The notes: generated by a model from the letters alone, not told the origin. 64,000 nucleotides of DNA from Dongia sedimenti (GCA_030715195.1 JAUYVI010000004.1:692415-756414); one strand, 5' to 3'; positions 36,215-45,791 are shown, counted from the stretch's first letter. A program made the numbers and translations.

Positions 36215-36673
36215 ATGATCACCCTGACCATCAACGGCGAGAGCAAGCAGCTCGACGTCACCGAGGACACGCCGCTGCTCTGGGCGTTGCGCGACGTGCT
36301 GGGCATGACCGGCACCAAGTTCGGCTGCGGCATCGCCCAATGCGGCGCCTGCACCGTGCAGGTCGATGGCCAGGCGGTCCGCTCCTGCATGCTGCCGGTG
36401 GGCGCGATCGGCGAGGGCAGCAAGATCACCACCATCGAAGGGATTGGCGCGACCGACGCCGGGGCGCGGATCCAGAAGGCCTGGCTCGATCTCGAGGTCG
36501 TGCAATGCGGCTACTGCCAATCCGGGCAGATCATGTCGGCCTCGGCGCTGCTGGCGGCGACGCCGCAACCGGACGACAAGGACATCGACGCCGCCATGGC
36601 GGGCAACATCTGCCGCTGCGGCACCTATGTCCGGATCCGCGAAGCGATCAAGAAAGCGGCAGGTGTGGCATGA
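36215..36673 (+). CDS. [2Fe-2S] subunit of xanthine-dehydrogenase-family oxidoreductase
   Basis: A 152-residue electron-transfer subunit with two [2Fe-2S] clusters. The plant-type cluster ligands lie in [13 protein letters not shown] plus SCMLP; the second cluster ligands are QCGYCQSG and [11 protein letters not shown]. It has no signal peptide and should travel with the Tat-exported large subunit. GGAGGG precedes the ATG. The stop overlaps the start of the molybdopterin subunit gene (ATGA). Homologues: IorA, and small subunits of aldehyde or isoquinoline oxidoreductases. Confidence 0.94.
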   Translation: MITLTINGESKQLDVTEDTPLLWALRDVLGMTGTKFGCGIAQCGACTVQVDGQAVRSCMLPVGAIGEGSKITTIEGIGATDAGARIQKAWLDLEVVQCGYCQSGQIMSASALLAATPQPDDKDIDAAMAGNICRCGTYVRIREAIKKAAGVA

Positions 36674-38802
36674 ACGCCGCTTTTTCCCGCCGCACACTCC
36701 TGAAAGCGGGCGCCGCCGGCACGCTGCTGCTCGGGTTCCACCTGCCGATGGCGCGCGCCGCCATCGGCACGTTCGAGCCCAATGCCTTCATCCGAATCGC
36801 CGGCGACGGCACCGTCACCCTGGTGATGCCGCAGGTCGAGATGGGGCAGGGTACCTACACCTCGATCTCCCAGATCCTGGCCGAGGAGCTCGATGCCGAC
36901 TGGTCGCTGGTGACCGTCGCGCACGCGCCGCCCAGCGACAAGCTCTACGGCAATCCGTTCTTTGGCATCCAGGTCACCGGCAATTCCAATTCGATCCGCG
37001 CCTTCTGGGATCCGCTGCGCAAGGCCGGTGCCACGGCGCGCGCGCTGCTGGTCCAGGCCGCGGCGCAGCAATGGAAGGTCGATGCCGCGTCCTGCCGCGC
37101 CGCCAAGGGCGAGGTGTTCCACGATGCGAGCGGGCGCAAGCTCGGCTATGGCGCGCTCGCCGCCGCGGCCGGGACGCAGACGCCGCCGGAAAATCCGCCG
37201 CTGAAGGCGGTCAAGGACTTCACCCTGGTCGGCCAGCCGCTGAAGCGGCTGGATACGGCGGGTAAGGTCAACGGCACCGTGAAATACGGCATCGACGCGC
37301 TGCCGCCCGGCGTGAAATTCGCCAGCGTCACCCTCTCGCCGGTGCAGGGCGGCAAGGTCGTCAAGGTCGATGACTCGAAAGCGAAGGCCATGCCCGGCGT
37401 GCGGCAGGTCGTCGTGCTCGATGACGTGGTTGCGGTGGTCGGCGACCACACCTGGGTGGCGAAGCAGGGCTTGGCGGCGCTCGAGATCGAATGGGATGAC
37501 GGGCCGAATGCCAAGATCAGCTCGGCCGATGTCTGGAACGACCTTCGCGCGGCCAGCCAGAACAAGGGCGCCGTCGCCAAGGAAGAGGGCGACGCCGACA
37601 AGGCGCTGGGCGACGGCGAGCGCCTGGACGCGGCCTATGAAATGCCGTTCCTCGCCCATGCCACCATGGAGCCGATGAACTGCGTCGTGCATGTGACCGC
37701 CGATGGCTGCGAGGTCTGGATCGGCACCCAGGTGATGAGCCGGGTCCAAGCCGAGGTCGCCAAGGCGCTCAATCTGCCGGCCGAGAAGGTCATCGTGCAC
37801 CAGCACCTGCTCGGCGGCGGCTTCGGCCGACGGCTCGAGCCCGACATGGCGGTGATCTCGGCGCGGATCGCGCAGCAGGTGGCCACGCCGCTCAAGGTCA
37901 CCTGGTCGCGCGAGGAGGACATCCGCCACGACGTCTACCGGCCGGTCTATCGCGATGTGATCTCCGCCAGCCTTAAGGACGGCAAGATCAACGGCTGGAC
38001 CTACCGCGTCACCGGCTCGGCGGTGCTGGCGCGCTGGTTCCCGCCCGCCTACCAGAAGGACATCGACATCGACGGCGTGGACAGCGCCGCCGACATTCCC
38101 TACGGCATCCCCAACCTCCGGGTCGAGTTCGTCCGCAAGGAGCCGGGCGTGGTCACCACCGGCTTCTGGCGCGGCGTCGGCCCCAACAACAACGTCTTCG
38201 CCATCGAAAGCTTCATCGACGAGCTGGCGCACAAGGCCGGCAAGGACCCGGTCGATTTCCGCGTCGCCCATCTCGACAAGACCCCGCGCCTGAAAGCCGC
38301 GGTGCAGCTGGCGGCGCAGAAATCCGGCTGGGGCGAGAAGCTCCCGGCACGGACCGCGCGCGGCATCTCCGCCCAGGTCGCCTTCGGCAGCTTCATCTCC
38401 ACCGTGGTCGAGGCCGAGGTCGATAGCAGCGGCGAGGTGCAGCTCCGCCGCATCGTCTCCGCCGTCGATACCGGCATCCCGGTCAATCCGGACACGATCA
38501 TCGCCCAACTGCAGGGTGGGCTGATCTTCGGCCTGACCGCCGCCCTGTTCGGCGAGATCACCATCAAGAACGGGCGGGTCGAGCAGAGCAACTTCCACGA
38601 CTATCGTATGCTGCGGATCAACGAGGTGCCGCCGATCGAGGTCCATCTCATTCCCAGCGAGGAGCATCCGGGCGGCACCGGCGAGACCGGCGCGACGGCC
38701 GGACCGCCGGCTCTGGGCAACGCGCTTTACGCCGCGACCGGCATCCGCCTGCGCCGCCTGCCGATCGACCGCGACATCCTGGCCGGAAAGAAGCCCGCAT
38801 GA
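36670..38802 (+). CDS. Molybdopterin-binding subunit, isoquinoline/aldehyde oxidoreductase type
   Basis: A 710-residue single-chain Mo-cofactor subunit. A Tat signal is at the N-terminus ([19 protein letters not shown]), so the enzyme acts in the periplasm. Motifs include [26 protein letters not shown] and, near the C-terminus, [20 protein letters not shown] with the catalytic Glu. The xanthine dehydrogenase FAD subunit is absent and a cytochrome c follows, as in IorB-type or membrane-bound aldehyde oxidases. Substrate unknown; aldehydes or N-heterocycles are likely. The cytochrome gene overlaps by 4 bp. Confidence 0.92.
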   Translation: MNAAFSRRTLLKAGAAGTLLLGFHLPMARAAIGTFEPNAFIRIAGDGTVTLVMPQVEMGQGTYTSISQILAEELDADWSLVTVAHAPPSDKLYGNPFFGIQVTGNSNSIRAFWDPLRKAGATARALLVQAAAQQWKVDAASCRAAKGEVFHDASGRKLGYGALAAAAGTQTPPENPPLKAVKDFTLVGQPLKRLDTAGKVNGTVKYGIDALPPGVKFASVTLSPVQGGKVVKVDDSKAKAMPGVRQVVVLDDVVAVVGDHTWVAKQGLAALEIEWDDGPNAKISSADVWNDLRAASQNKGAVAKEEGDADKALGDGERLDAAYEMPFLAHATMEPMNCVVHVTADGCEVWIGTQVMSRVQAEVAKALNLPAEKVIVHQHLLGGGFGRRLEPDMAVISARIAQQVATPLKVTWSREEDIRHDVYRPVYRDVISASLKDGKINGWTYRVTGSAVLARWFPPAYQKDIDIDGVDSAADIPYGIPNLRVEFVRKEPGVVTTGFWRGVGPNNNVFAIESFIDELAHKAGKDPVDFRVAHLDKTPRLKAAVQLAAQKSGWGEKLPARTARGISAQVAFGSFISTVVEAEVDSSGEVQLRRIVSAVDTGIPVNPDTIIAQLQGGLIFGLTAALFGEITIKNGRVEQSNFHDYRMLRINEVPPIEVHLIPSEEHPGGTGETGATAGPPALGNALYAATGIRLRRLPIDRDILAGKKPA

Positions 38803-40142
38803 AACGCGCTCTCGGCATCGCCATCGCCATCGTCATCGTCGTCGTGCTGGGCGCCTTGGGTTGGTTCGTCGTTCTGGCGCCCGGCCCGCTGGATTTCGCC
38901 GGCGGCCAGACCGTGCCGCTCGCCGAATACAAGGAGGCGAACCCGACCGGCGTGCCGGGCGCGCTCGCCAATGCCGGCCTGATCGAGCGCGGCGAGTATC
39001 TCGCCCAAGCGGGCGATTGCGCCGCCTGCCATACGGTGAAAGGCGGCAAGCCCTTCGCCGGCGGCTTCGCGTTCAAGCTGCCCTTCGGAACGCTCTATTC
39101 CTCCAACATCACCCCGGACAAGGAAACCGGCATCGGCGCCTGGAGCGACGCCGATTTCCTCAAAGCCGTGCACCAGGGCGTTGCGCCCGACGGCACCCGG
39201 CTCTATCCCGCCTTCCCCTACGCCGCCTATACGCTGATGACCGACGAGGACGTGCTGGCGATCAAGGCCTATCTGTTCAGCCTGCCGCCGGTCCGCGCCG
39301 CGACCCCGCCCAACACGCTGAGCTTCCCGTTCAACCAGCGTTGGCTGATGGCCTTCTGGTCGGCCTTCTTCAATCCGAATGAGCGCTATCGGCCGAACAC
39401 CGCGCAGAGTGCCGAATGGAATCGCGGCGCCTATATCGCCGAGGCCATGGGGCATTGCGGCGATTGCCACACACCGCGCAATCCGATGCAGGCGATGGAT
39501 CACCGCCGGAAGTTCATGGGCGCGGTCGCGGCCGGCTGGAAGGCCTACAATCTGACGCCGGACAAAGAGACCGGCGTCGGCGCCTGGAGCGACGAGACGC
39601 TGGCCAAGTTCATCAGCACCGGCCATGTCGAGGGCTACGGTACCGCCTCGGGCCCGATGGGTGAGGCGATCGACAACAGCCTGCGTCACCTGAAGCCCGA
39701 GGACATCAAGGCGCTGGTCGTCTACCTGCGCACCGTGCCGCCGATTTCCGATCCGGCACTGCCGGCGCCGCGCACCGCACTGGCCTCCGCCTCACCAAAG
39801 GACGGCACGGCGGAAGCCGATGCGCGCGGCGCGGAACTGTTCGCCGGCGCTTGCGTCAGCTGCCACGGCTGGACCGGCAAGAGCCCGGTCCTGGCGATCG
39901 CCACCTTCACCGGCGCCCGCGCCGTCAACGATCCCAGTGCCCGCAACGTCGCGCAGGCGATCGTCTGGGGCGTCACCCGCGAGACCCCGAGCGGCCCGGC
40001 CGTGATGCCGGCCTTCGGCCATGCCTATTCCAACACCGAGATCGCCGCGATCGCGAATTACGTCACCAAGCGGTTCGGCGCCGTACCGTCGGCCATCACC
40101 GCCGATCAGGTGGCGGAGCTCCGCGGCCAGGCCTCGCAATAG
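38799..40142 (+). CDS. Membrane-anchored triheme cytochrome c
   Basis: A 447-residue cytochrome c with an N-terminal helix (about residues 5-26, IAIAIVIVVVLGALGWFVVL), probably an uncleaved anchor. Three heme sites are visible: CAACH (about residue 74), CGDCH (about 221) and CVSCH (about 349). Each of the first two domains repeats a block of the type NITPDKETGIGAWSDADF, indicating internal duplication. It accepts electrons from the Mo-enzyme encoded just upstream and passes them to the quinone or oxidase. It is related to the cytochrome subunits of alcohol/gluconate dehydrogenases. Confidence 0.93.
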   Translation: MKRALGIAIAIVIVVVLGALGWFVVLAPGPLDFAGGQTVPLAEYKEANPTGVPGALANAGLIERGEYLAQAGDCAACHTVKGGKPFAGGFAFKLPFGTLYSSNITPDKETGIGAWSDADFLKAVHQGVAPDGTRLYPAFPYAAYTLMTDEDVLAIKAYLFSLPPVRAATPPNTLSFPFNQRWLMAFWSAFFNPNERYRPNTAQSAEWNRGAYIAEAMGHCGDCHTPRNPMQAMDHRRKFMGAVAAGWKAYNLTPDKETGVGAWSDETLAKFISTGHVEGYGTASGPMGEAIDNSLRHLKPEDIKALVVYLRTVPPISDPALPAPRTALASASPKDGTAEADARGAELFAGACVSCHGWTGKSPVLAIATFTGARAVNDPSARNVAQAIVWGVTRETPSGPAVMPAFGHAYSNTEIAAIANYVTKRFGAVPSAITADQVAELRGQASQ

Positions 40143-40162
40143 GCGGTTTCGACCGGACGGGG

Positions 40163-41023
40163 CTAGGCCGCCGTCAGCGATGACCGCAATGCGCTGAGGG
40201 CCGCATGGACGGCGTCGTCGCGAACCCGCGGCAGCGCCTGGCCGAGCAGCGCGGTCGGCGAGTCGGCCGTGGGCGCGGCTTCCTTCGCCTCGGCGCCGAG
40301 CCGCCACAACGCGTAGTCGAGCAGGCCCCGGCGCTCCGGCGGCAAACGCCCGATCAGCCCGGCCAGTCGCGCCGCGGTCTCGTCGGGCGTGTCGAACCCG
40401 GCATAGCGCGGATCGGATTCGTCCAAGTAGCAGACCGCCGAGGCCGGCGAGACGGCATCACCGCCGGCAATGCCGGCTTCGGTGACGATCGCCGCCATGC
40501 GGATGTCGTGCGGCTGCGGGTGAATGGTCGGCAGCCGGAACATGCTGGTGCCGATGCCGATCGCCGCCGCGTCGCCGAACTTGGCCAAGGTGCGGTCGAA
40601 GAATCCGCCGCCATAACCCAGGCGATAGCCCGCCTCGTCATAGCCGACGATCGGTGCGATCAGGGTCCGAGGTTCGACTTCAGCGGGGTCGGCCGGAATC
40701 GGAATGTCCCACAGGCCGCGCTCCATCCGCGTGCCCTTGGTCCAGGGCCGGAAGGTCAACGGCTCGCCGAGCTTGATCGCGACCGGCAGGCAGACCCGAA
40801 CCCCCGCCGCATCGAGCGCGCGCATCAGCGGCTTCAGGTCCGGCTCGGCCTTGATCGGCCAATAGAACGAGATCGGCTGCGGCCGGTCGTTCAGCACCGG
40901 TCGCAAGCGCTCGATCAACTTCCGCGACAGGTCCTCGCGCACCGATAGCGCGATCGCCGCCCGGGCGGCGAGCAGCTTCTGGCGCGCCTCGCGGCGCCAA
41001 GCCCTCACCTCCGGCCAGTTCAT
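40163..41023 (-). CDS. 5-formyltetrahydrofolate cyclo-ligase, C-terminally extended
   Basis: A 286-residue protein. Residues about 1-190 form the MTHFS domain: VRAWRREARQKLLAARAAI at the N-terminus, and the nucleotide-binding VGYDEAGYRLGYGGGFFDRT. The family is usually near 190-200 residues; here about 90 extra residues follow (SASAVCYL onwards, LAGLIGRLPPERRGLLDYAL) with no recognised domain. The enzyme converts 5-formyl-THF to 5,10-methenyl-THF. Its start overlaps the nitronate monooxygenase stop by 4 bp. It converges with the cytochrome gene. Confidence 0.88.
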   Translation of the reverse strand: MNWPEVRAWRREARQKLLAARAAIALSVREDLSRKLIERLRPVLNDRPQPISFYWPIKAEPDLKPLMRALDAAGVRVCLPVAIKLGEPLTFRPWTKGTRMERGLWDIPIPADPAEVEPRTLIAPIVGYDEAGYRLGYGGGFFDRTLAKFGDAAAIGIGTSMFRLPTIHPQPHDIRMAAIVTEAGIAGGDAVSPASAVCYLDESDPRYAGFDTPDETAARLAGLIGRLPPERRGLLDYALWRLGAEAKEAAPTADSPTALLGQALPRVRDDAVHAALSALRSSLTAA

Positions 41024-42042
41024 GCGATGCTCGCGGCACTGGCGCGGATCTCCGCGATCGCCTCGGCCATCATGCGCGCGACGATCTCCGCCGCGGGGCG
41101 AATCCCGGTGACCCGCGCCGCACCGTCTCCGGCATAGAGCGCCATGGCTTCGAGATCCCCGGTCGTGGTCCGGAGCGGCGAATCCGTGCCGAAGCGCCAG
41201 AGCTTCCGGCCCTCGTCCTCGGCGATCGCCTCGCGCGGCAGCGCGTCGGGATGGTAACCCCAGAGCTTGTCGCCGGCCGCGGCCGTGACGCTGTTCTTCA
41301 GCACCCGCACCGGGGAATCCGGCGGCCAGTTGATGGCGAAGAGATCGGTGTGCACCGTCGCATCCGGCCCGGCCTCGACGATCCGCCGCTTGTGATAGTC
41401 ATGGGCGAAGGATTCCGGGCTCGCCAGGAACACCGTGCCGCAATGGACTCCGTCGGCGCCGAGCGCCAGGGCGGCGGCAAGGCCGCTTCCATCGACGATG
41501 CCGCCGGATGCCGCGACCGGAACTTCGACCGCATCGGCCACTTCCGGCAGCAGCACCGAGAGGCCGCGCCGCCCGCGCACATGGCCGCCGGCCTCGACGC
41601 CCTGCACCACAATGACGTCGGCGCCGGCATCCTCCGCCTTCACCGCGTCCGCGACCGAGCCCACCTGATAAAGCACCAGGCAGCCGGCCCGCTTCGCCTT
41701 CTCTACCGCCTGCACATCCACATCCCAGAAGAAGCACATCGCCGGCCCGCCGGCATGAAAGCAGGCCGCCAGTTCATTCTCCAGCAGGGTCGGGTCGGTC
41801 GCCGACGGGATGAGATTGACGCCGAAGACGCGGTTGGTCCGCTGCCGCACCGCCGCGATCTCGCGTGCGATCAGTTCCGGCGATTCCCGGACCATGCCGA
41901 GCAGCCCGAATCCGCCGGCGGCCGAGACGGCGGCGGCGAGCTCGGAACGCGCCGGCCCGCCCATCCCGGCCGAGATGATCGGATAGCGGCAGCCCAGCCG
42001 CTCGGTCAGCGGGGTCGCGATGGTCTCCGTCGGCTGGTTCAT
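41020..42042 (-). CDS. Nitronate monooxygenase (2-nitropropane dioxygenase family)
   Basis: A 340-residue FMN-dependent TIM-barrel protein. It starts TPLTERLGCRYPIISAGMGG. It has VNLIPSATDPTLLENELAA, the flavin region VQGVEAGGHVRGRRGLSVLL, PVAASGGIVDGSGLAAALAL and DGVHCGTVFLASPES. The family oxidises alkyl nitronates (class I) or acts in unrelated flavin reactions; the substrate here is not shown. It leads a two-gene operon with the MTHFS-like gene. Confidence 0.88.
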   Translation of the reverse strand: MNQPTETIATPLTERLGCRYPIISAGMGGPARSELAAAVSAAGGFGLLGMVRESPELIAREIAAVRQRTNRVFGVNLIPSATDPTLLENELAACFHAGGPAMCFFWDVDVQAVEKAKRAGCLVLYQVGSVADAVKAEDAGADVIVVQGVEAGGHVRGRRGLSVLLPEVADAVEVPVAASGGIVDGSGLAAALALGADGVHCGTVFLASPESFAHDYHKRRIVEAGPDATVHTDLFAINWPPDSPVRVLKNSVTAAAGDKLWGYHPDALPREAIAEDEGRKLWRFGTDSPLRTTTGDLEAMALYAGDGAARVTGIRPAAEIVARMMAEAIAEIRASAASIA

Positions 42043-42197
42043 GGTTCGTGTTCCTCAGGCTTCGAATCGGTCAAGAATATCGCAAACCGATGCAGTGAGT
42101 AGCCCCGCCGCGTCACCGGATAGTCCGTTTGCATTATTGAAGCCCGCCCCGCCGCGTTGTGAAGTTCCGGGCGGGGACGCATGGAACGGAGGCGGAG

Positions 42198-42746
42198 ATG
42201 ACCATCGTGGCACGCCTGGTCTTGGCGTCGGTTCTTCTCGTTTGGTTCGGCGGGCCCGCCTTGGCCGACGATGATCCTCCCACACCCACCCAGGAGCAGG
42301 TCCTCGGCAATCTCTTGACGGCGACGGCGCCCGGGCAGACGGAGAAGGCGGAGCCGCCACAGCCGATCCAGCCGCTCAACAAGGCGGACCGGAAGGCGCT
42401 CAAGGACGAGCACCGGGTCGTCAGCGGCAATCGCTGGAGGGCGCTGACGCCGGAACAGCGCGACGAGCTCATGCGCAACCTGCGCGCCGCCAACGTGGCG
42501 GGCGCGATCTTCGTGATCGATGTCCGCACCGGCGACGTCTACAAGTTCGACCCGCTGCCGCCGACCGATGACCCGAACGCAAAGACCGATGCGCGACTGT
42601 CGGATCAGTACAAGGTCCATATTGTCGATTTCGACATGCGGGTCGATCTCGTGAAGCTGCCGGTCTCGGTCGGGCAGAGCGACGAATCGCAAAGCGACCG
42701 CAGCGGGCGCGACTTCGTGGTGCGCGGGCCGGCGCCGAAGCTTTGA
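42198..42746 (+). CDS. Secreted hypothetical protein
   Basis: A 182-residue protein. A signal peptide is clear (VARLVLASVLLVWFGGPALA, cleaved before DDDPP). The mature part is Pro/Gln-rich at first, then contains LTPEQRDELMRNLRAANVAG and IFVIDVRTGDVYKFDPLPP. The ATG at 42198 follows GGAGGCGGAG. It lies 17 bp before two lipoproteins and probably shares their message. The stretch VIDVRTGDVYKF faintly resembles their IDPQTGEV / KDPETGEI motif. No family was recognised. Confidence 0.7.
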   Translation: MTIVARLVLASVLLVWFGGPALADDDPPTPTQEQVLGNLLTATAPGQTEKAEPPQPIQPLNKADRKALKDEHRVVSGNRWRALTPEQRDELMRNLRAANVAGAIFVIDVRTGDVYKFDPLPPTDDPNAKTDARLSDQYKVHIVDFDMRVDLVKLPVSVGQSDESQSDRSGRDFVVRGPAPKL

Positions 42747-42763
42747 GCCCAGGAGGATAGGTG

Positions 42764-43036
42764 ATGCGCATCGCATTTGCATTGCTGCTGGCCGCGTCCA
42801 CGGCCCTGGGCCTCGGCGCCTGCGAGCCGGTCATGGTCTCCAACGCGAAGGTGCTTGAGCCCAGATTGACCGGCACCGAAACGGTCATCGATCCGCAGAC
42901 CGGCGAAGTCACCACGCTGTCGCACTGGGCGTATCCCGATGGCGGCACATGGACGACCGAGGACCGCTTCAAGAAGGACACCCCGGTCACGGACCGCCGC
43001 GCGACCAGCCGCGCGCCGCTTCGGTTCGTCGATTGA
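42764..43036 (+). CDS. Small lipoprotein, twin 1
   Basis: A 90-residue protein with a lipoprotein signal peptide; the lipobox is LGAC, so Cys21 or so would be lipidated. The mature part is about 70 residues with VIDPQTGEVTTLSHWAYPDG and EDRFKKDTPVTDRRATSRAP. AGGAGG precedes the ATG at seven bases. It is a paralogue of the next gene, with the same length. Function unknown; outer-membrane or periplasmic location is inferred from the lipobox (no Asp at +2). Confidence 0.78.
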   Translation: MRIAFALLLAASTALGLGACEPVMVSNAKVLEPRLTGTETVIDPQTGEVTTLSHWAYPDGGTWTTEDRFKKDTPVTDRRATSRAPLRFVD

Positions 43037-43054
43037 AACAGGAAGGATCTGGAA

Positions 43055-43327
43055 ATGCGCTTCTTTGCCATGCTGCTCGCCGCTGCGATGCTCCCGGCAT
43101 TGAGCGGTTGCGAGCTGTTCAACGCCTTCGCGAACTCCCACACGGAGCAAGCGAAGCCGATCAGTGTGGAGATCATCAAAGATCCTGAGACCGGTGAAAT
43201 CACCAAACTGACGCATTGGCAGTTTCCCAACGGGGACATGACGACGACGACCGACCGTTTCAAGAAGGATACCCCCGTCACCGACCGCCGAACCACGGGC
43301 CGCGCCCCGGTCCGGATCGTCGACTGA
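43055..43327 (+). CDS. Small lipoprotein, twin 2
   Basis: A 90-residue lipoprotein with lipobox LSGC after MRFFAMLLAAAMLPALSG. The mature part mirrors twin 1: IKDPETGEITKLTHWQFPNG and DRFKKDTPVTDRRTTGRAPV, while the middle portion (FNAFANSHTEQAKPI) differs. It starts 18 bp after twin 1. Conserved C-terminal halves with variable N-terminal halves suggest the RFKKDTPVTDRR segment is the functional part. Confidence 0.78.
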   Translation: MRFFAMLLAAAMLPALSGCELFNAFANSHTEQAKPISVEIIKDPETGEITKLTHWQFPNGDMTTTTDRFKKDTPVTDRRTTGRAPVRIVD

Positions 43328-43448
43328 CATACCATGATGTGTCCAGGGCGCTCCCGCGTGCCGACTCGTGCGATGCCATTGACAGCATGCTGTCCTCGGC
43401 CGCAGGCTCGGGACGGGGCGGTTGTCGTCTGTGTCGCGGGGTATCGGC

Positions 43449-44582
43449 ATGGAACAGGCACGCGCGGTGGAGGACCTGATCGGCGGGATCTACGATGCCG
43501 CCGCCGATCCCGAATTGTGGTCGGACGCGATCGCGCGGATCGTCGAAGCCACCGGCTGCCGCACCGGCGTGTTCTACGAGCACGACATGGCGACGCACCA
43601 GTCGCAGCCGCTCGGCTTCCATCGCTTCAACACCGAGTTCATGCAGGACTACGTCGCGCATTACGGCGCGCTCGATCCCTGGAACGCGCGCGTGATGCAA
43701 TGGCCGGTCGGCATCGCCGCGCCGACCTATCTGTTGATGCCCGAGGATGAGTTCCGCCGGACGGAATTCTATCAGGACTATCTGCGCAAGACCGGCGCGT
43801 TCTACGGCCTTGGCGGCCTGGTCGAGCGGGCCGACGGAAGGATCGCGGTGTTCGGTGTTCAGCGCGGATATGAGGACGGCCGTTTCGAGACGGAATCGGT
43901 CGACCTCGTCAGCGCATTGATGCCGCATCTGAAGCGCGCCTATCGCATGCACAGCGCGGTGGGGCGGGCCCAGCGTGATCGGGAGATCTTCGAGGAGACG
44001 CTGCGCGTCGTTCCGCAATCGGTGTTGATTGTCGACCGCGATGCCAGGCTGGTCTTCGCCAATCGCGCGGCCGAACGCATGCTGGAAGCCGGCGACGGGA
44101 TTCGGCTGGTTTCCGGTCGGTTGACGGCGGCGCATCGCGACGATCAGGCGAGCTTCGCGTCTCTGTTCAACCCGTTGGGCGCCTTGGAAGGCTCCGGCGC
44201 GGTCGCGGCCTTGCGCCGGCCGCAGAACCGGCGGCCCTTGCTGGTCCAGGCCGTGCCGCTGCGGAGCCACGGTCGCTGGAATCCGGCCGGCCGGGTGGTG
44301 CTGCTGATCGATGTCGATCCGCCGCCCAGTCCCTCACCCGATCGCCTGGCGTTGCTCTTCGGGCTGACCGTCGCCGAAGCCCGACTCTGGGCCGACCTCG
44401 CGGCTGGAGCGACCCTGGCGGAGATCGGCCGCCGGCGGCAGGTCAGCATCAATACGCTGCGCGTCCAATTGGCCCGGTTGTTCAACAAGGTCGGCGTGCA
44501 TCGCCAGGCGGATCTGGTGCGCCGTGCCCTGGAGCTGCGCGAGGCGCCGGGCGGCGGCAATGCCGAAGCGGGTCGCGGCTGA
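43449..44582 (+). CDS. LuxR-type transcriptional regulator, tandem copy 1
   Basis: A 377-residue regulator. A C-terminal HTH lies at about residues 305-365 (FGLTVAEARLWADLAAGATL, then RRRQVSINTLRVQLARLFNK). The long N-terminal region (about 1-175) starts with VEDLIGGIYDAAADPELW and resembles a PAS/GAF-like sensor; a second PAS-like part near 190-290 holds SVLIVDRDARLVFANRAAER. The stop overlaps the ATG of the next regulator (TGATG). The RTX genes follow, and these two regulators are the nearest candidates to control them, but no data here prove it. Confidence 0.84.
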   Translation: MEQARAVEDLIGGIYDAAADPELWSDAIARIVEATGCRTGVFYEHDMATHQSQPLGFHRFNTEFMQDYVAHYGALDPWNARVMQWPVGIAAPTYLLMPEDEFRRTEFYQDYLRKTGAFYGLGGLVERADGRIAVFGVQRGYEDGRFETESVDLVSALMPHLKRAYRMHSAVGRAQRDREIFEETLRVVPQSVLIVDRDARLVFANRAAERMLEAGDGIRLVSGRLTAAHRDDQASFASLFNPLGALEGSGAVAALRRPQNRRPLLVQAVPLRSHGRWNPAGRVVLLIDVDPPPSPSPDRLALLFGLTVAEARLWADLAAGATLAEIGRRRQVSINTLRVQLARLFNKVGVHRQADLVRRALELREAPGGGNAEAGRG

Positions 44583-45688
44583 TGCCGGTCCTCCAGGAAC
44601 TGATCGGCACCATCTATGATGCGGCGGATCAGCCGGCGCTTTGGAACGATGTGATGGCGCGGCTGGTGCGGGAAACCGGCGCCAGCAGCGGCATCTTCTA
44701 CGACCACAACAACGAGACGCGGCAGGCCAGCATCCTCGGCGCCGAAGGTTTCGATCCGCACTACCTTCGCCGCTACGAGGAGTACTACGCGGCCCTCGAC
44801 CCTTGGCATCGCCGGGGTGAGACGCGGCCGGTCGGCGAGCTCAGGCAGACCGCCTCGATGCTCTCAGATGCGGAGCTGCGGCGGACCGAGTTCTACCAGG
44901 ACCATCTGCGGCCCCAGGGCCTGTTTTATGCCATGGGCGCTCCGGTCGAACGCAGCCGGACCCGGATGGCGGTGTTCGGCATCCAGGGCAGCTACGAAAA
45001 CGGCGTGTTCGGGCCGCGCGCCGAATCACTGGTCCGAAAGCTCGTGCCGCATTTCCGACGCGCCTATCGAATGCAGGAAACGCTCGATGCCGTGCGCCGC
45101 GAAGGCATGGAGTTCGAGGCGGCGCTCCATCTCCTGCCGCAGCCGGTGCTGGTCGTGGACCGTGACGCCCGACTGTTCTTCGCGAATGCGGCCGGCGCGC
45201 AATTGCTGCGCGAAGGCACGCTGTTGCGCTCGGTCGCCGGCCGCGTCCGGGCGGCCCATCGCGGCGACGTCGCGGCGCTCGACAGGGCATTGCACCCGGT
45301 GCCGCAGAGCGGCGACGGCAATGGCAGCCTCGCCTTGCGCCGCGCCGGAGACAAAGCGCCGGCGACCCTCCGCATCACGCCGCTCCGCCGCCGCAACCGC
45401 GCGGAGTGGTCGGGCCGCATCGCGCTGGTGGTGGAACTCCCGCCGCCGCGCGGCCTCGCCACTTGGGCCGCCGCCTTCCATCTCTCGCCGGCGGAGACCC
45501 GGCTCTGGACGGCCTTGAGCGCTGGTCGCCGGCTGCTCGACATCGCCGAAGAATCCGGCACCAGCGTGAACACGGTCCGCGTCCAGCTCCGCACTCTGTT
45601 CCAGAAGACCGGGGTGCACAGACAGGCCGACCTGCTGCGCCTCGCGCTCGAGTTCGGCCGCGCTTCTCCTGAGAATCCGGACACTTAG
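44582..45688 (+). CDS. LuxR-type transcriptional regulator, tandem copy 2
   Basis: A 368-residue paralogue of the preceding gene with the same layout: LQELIGTIYDAADQPALWND, RRTEFYQDHLRPQGLFYAMG, PVLVVDRDARLFFANAAGAQ and the C-terminal HTH (LSPAETRLWTALSAGRRLLD, SVNTVRVQLRTLFQKTGVHR). The two probably arose by tandem duplication and have since diverged considerably in the middle. The ATG overlaps the previous stop by one base. The first RTX gene starts 199 bp downstream. Confidence 0.84.
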   Translation: MPVLQELIGTIYDAADQPALWNDVMARLVRETGASSGIFYDHNNETRQASILGAEGFDPHYLRRYEEYYAALDPWHRRGETRPVGELRQTASMLSDAELRRTEFYQDHLRPQGLFYAMGAPVERSRTRMAVFGIQGSYENGVFGPRAESLVRKLVPHFRRAYRMQETLDAVRREGMEFEAALHLLPQPVLVVDRDARLFFANAAGAQLLREGTLLRSVAGRVRAAHRGDVAALDRALHPVPQSGDGNGSLALRRAGDKAPATLRITPLRRRNRAEWSGRIALVVELPPPRGLATWAAAFHLSPAETRLWTALSAGRRLLDIAEESGTSVNTVRVQLRTLFQKTGVHRQADLLRLALEFGRASPENPDT

Positions 45689-45777
45689 CGTCCCCGCCTC
45701 CACAAGATAATGTGCGGAGTTCGAGCCGTTAGGCCATTTTTCCTCCGGTAGTTCGCCCAGAATTCCGGCCTTTTTGC

Positions 45778-45791
45778 GTGACGTCCGTCAC
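45778..45791. promoter_or_regulatory. CRP-type site upstream of RTX gene 1
   Basis: GTGA-CGTCCG-TCAC, preceded by C and followed by A. It sits in a CTTTTTG(C)GTGA context that is repeated at 48622 before RTX gene 3. The centre is about 103 bp from the GTG start. Confidence 0.65.
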
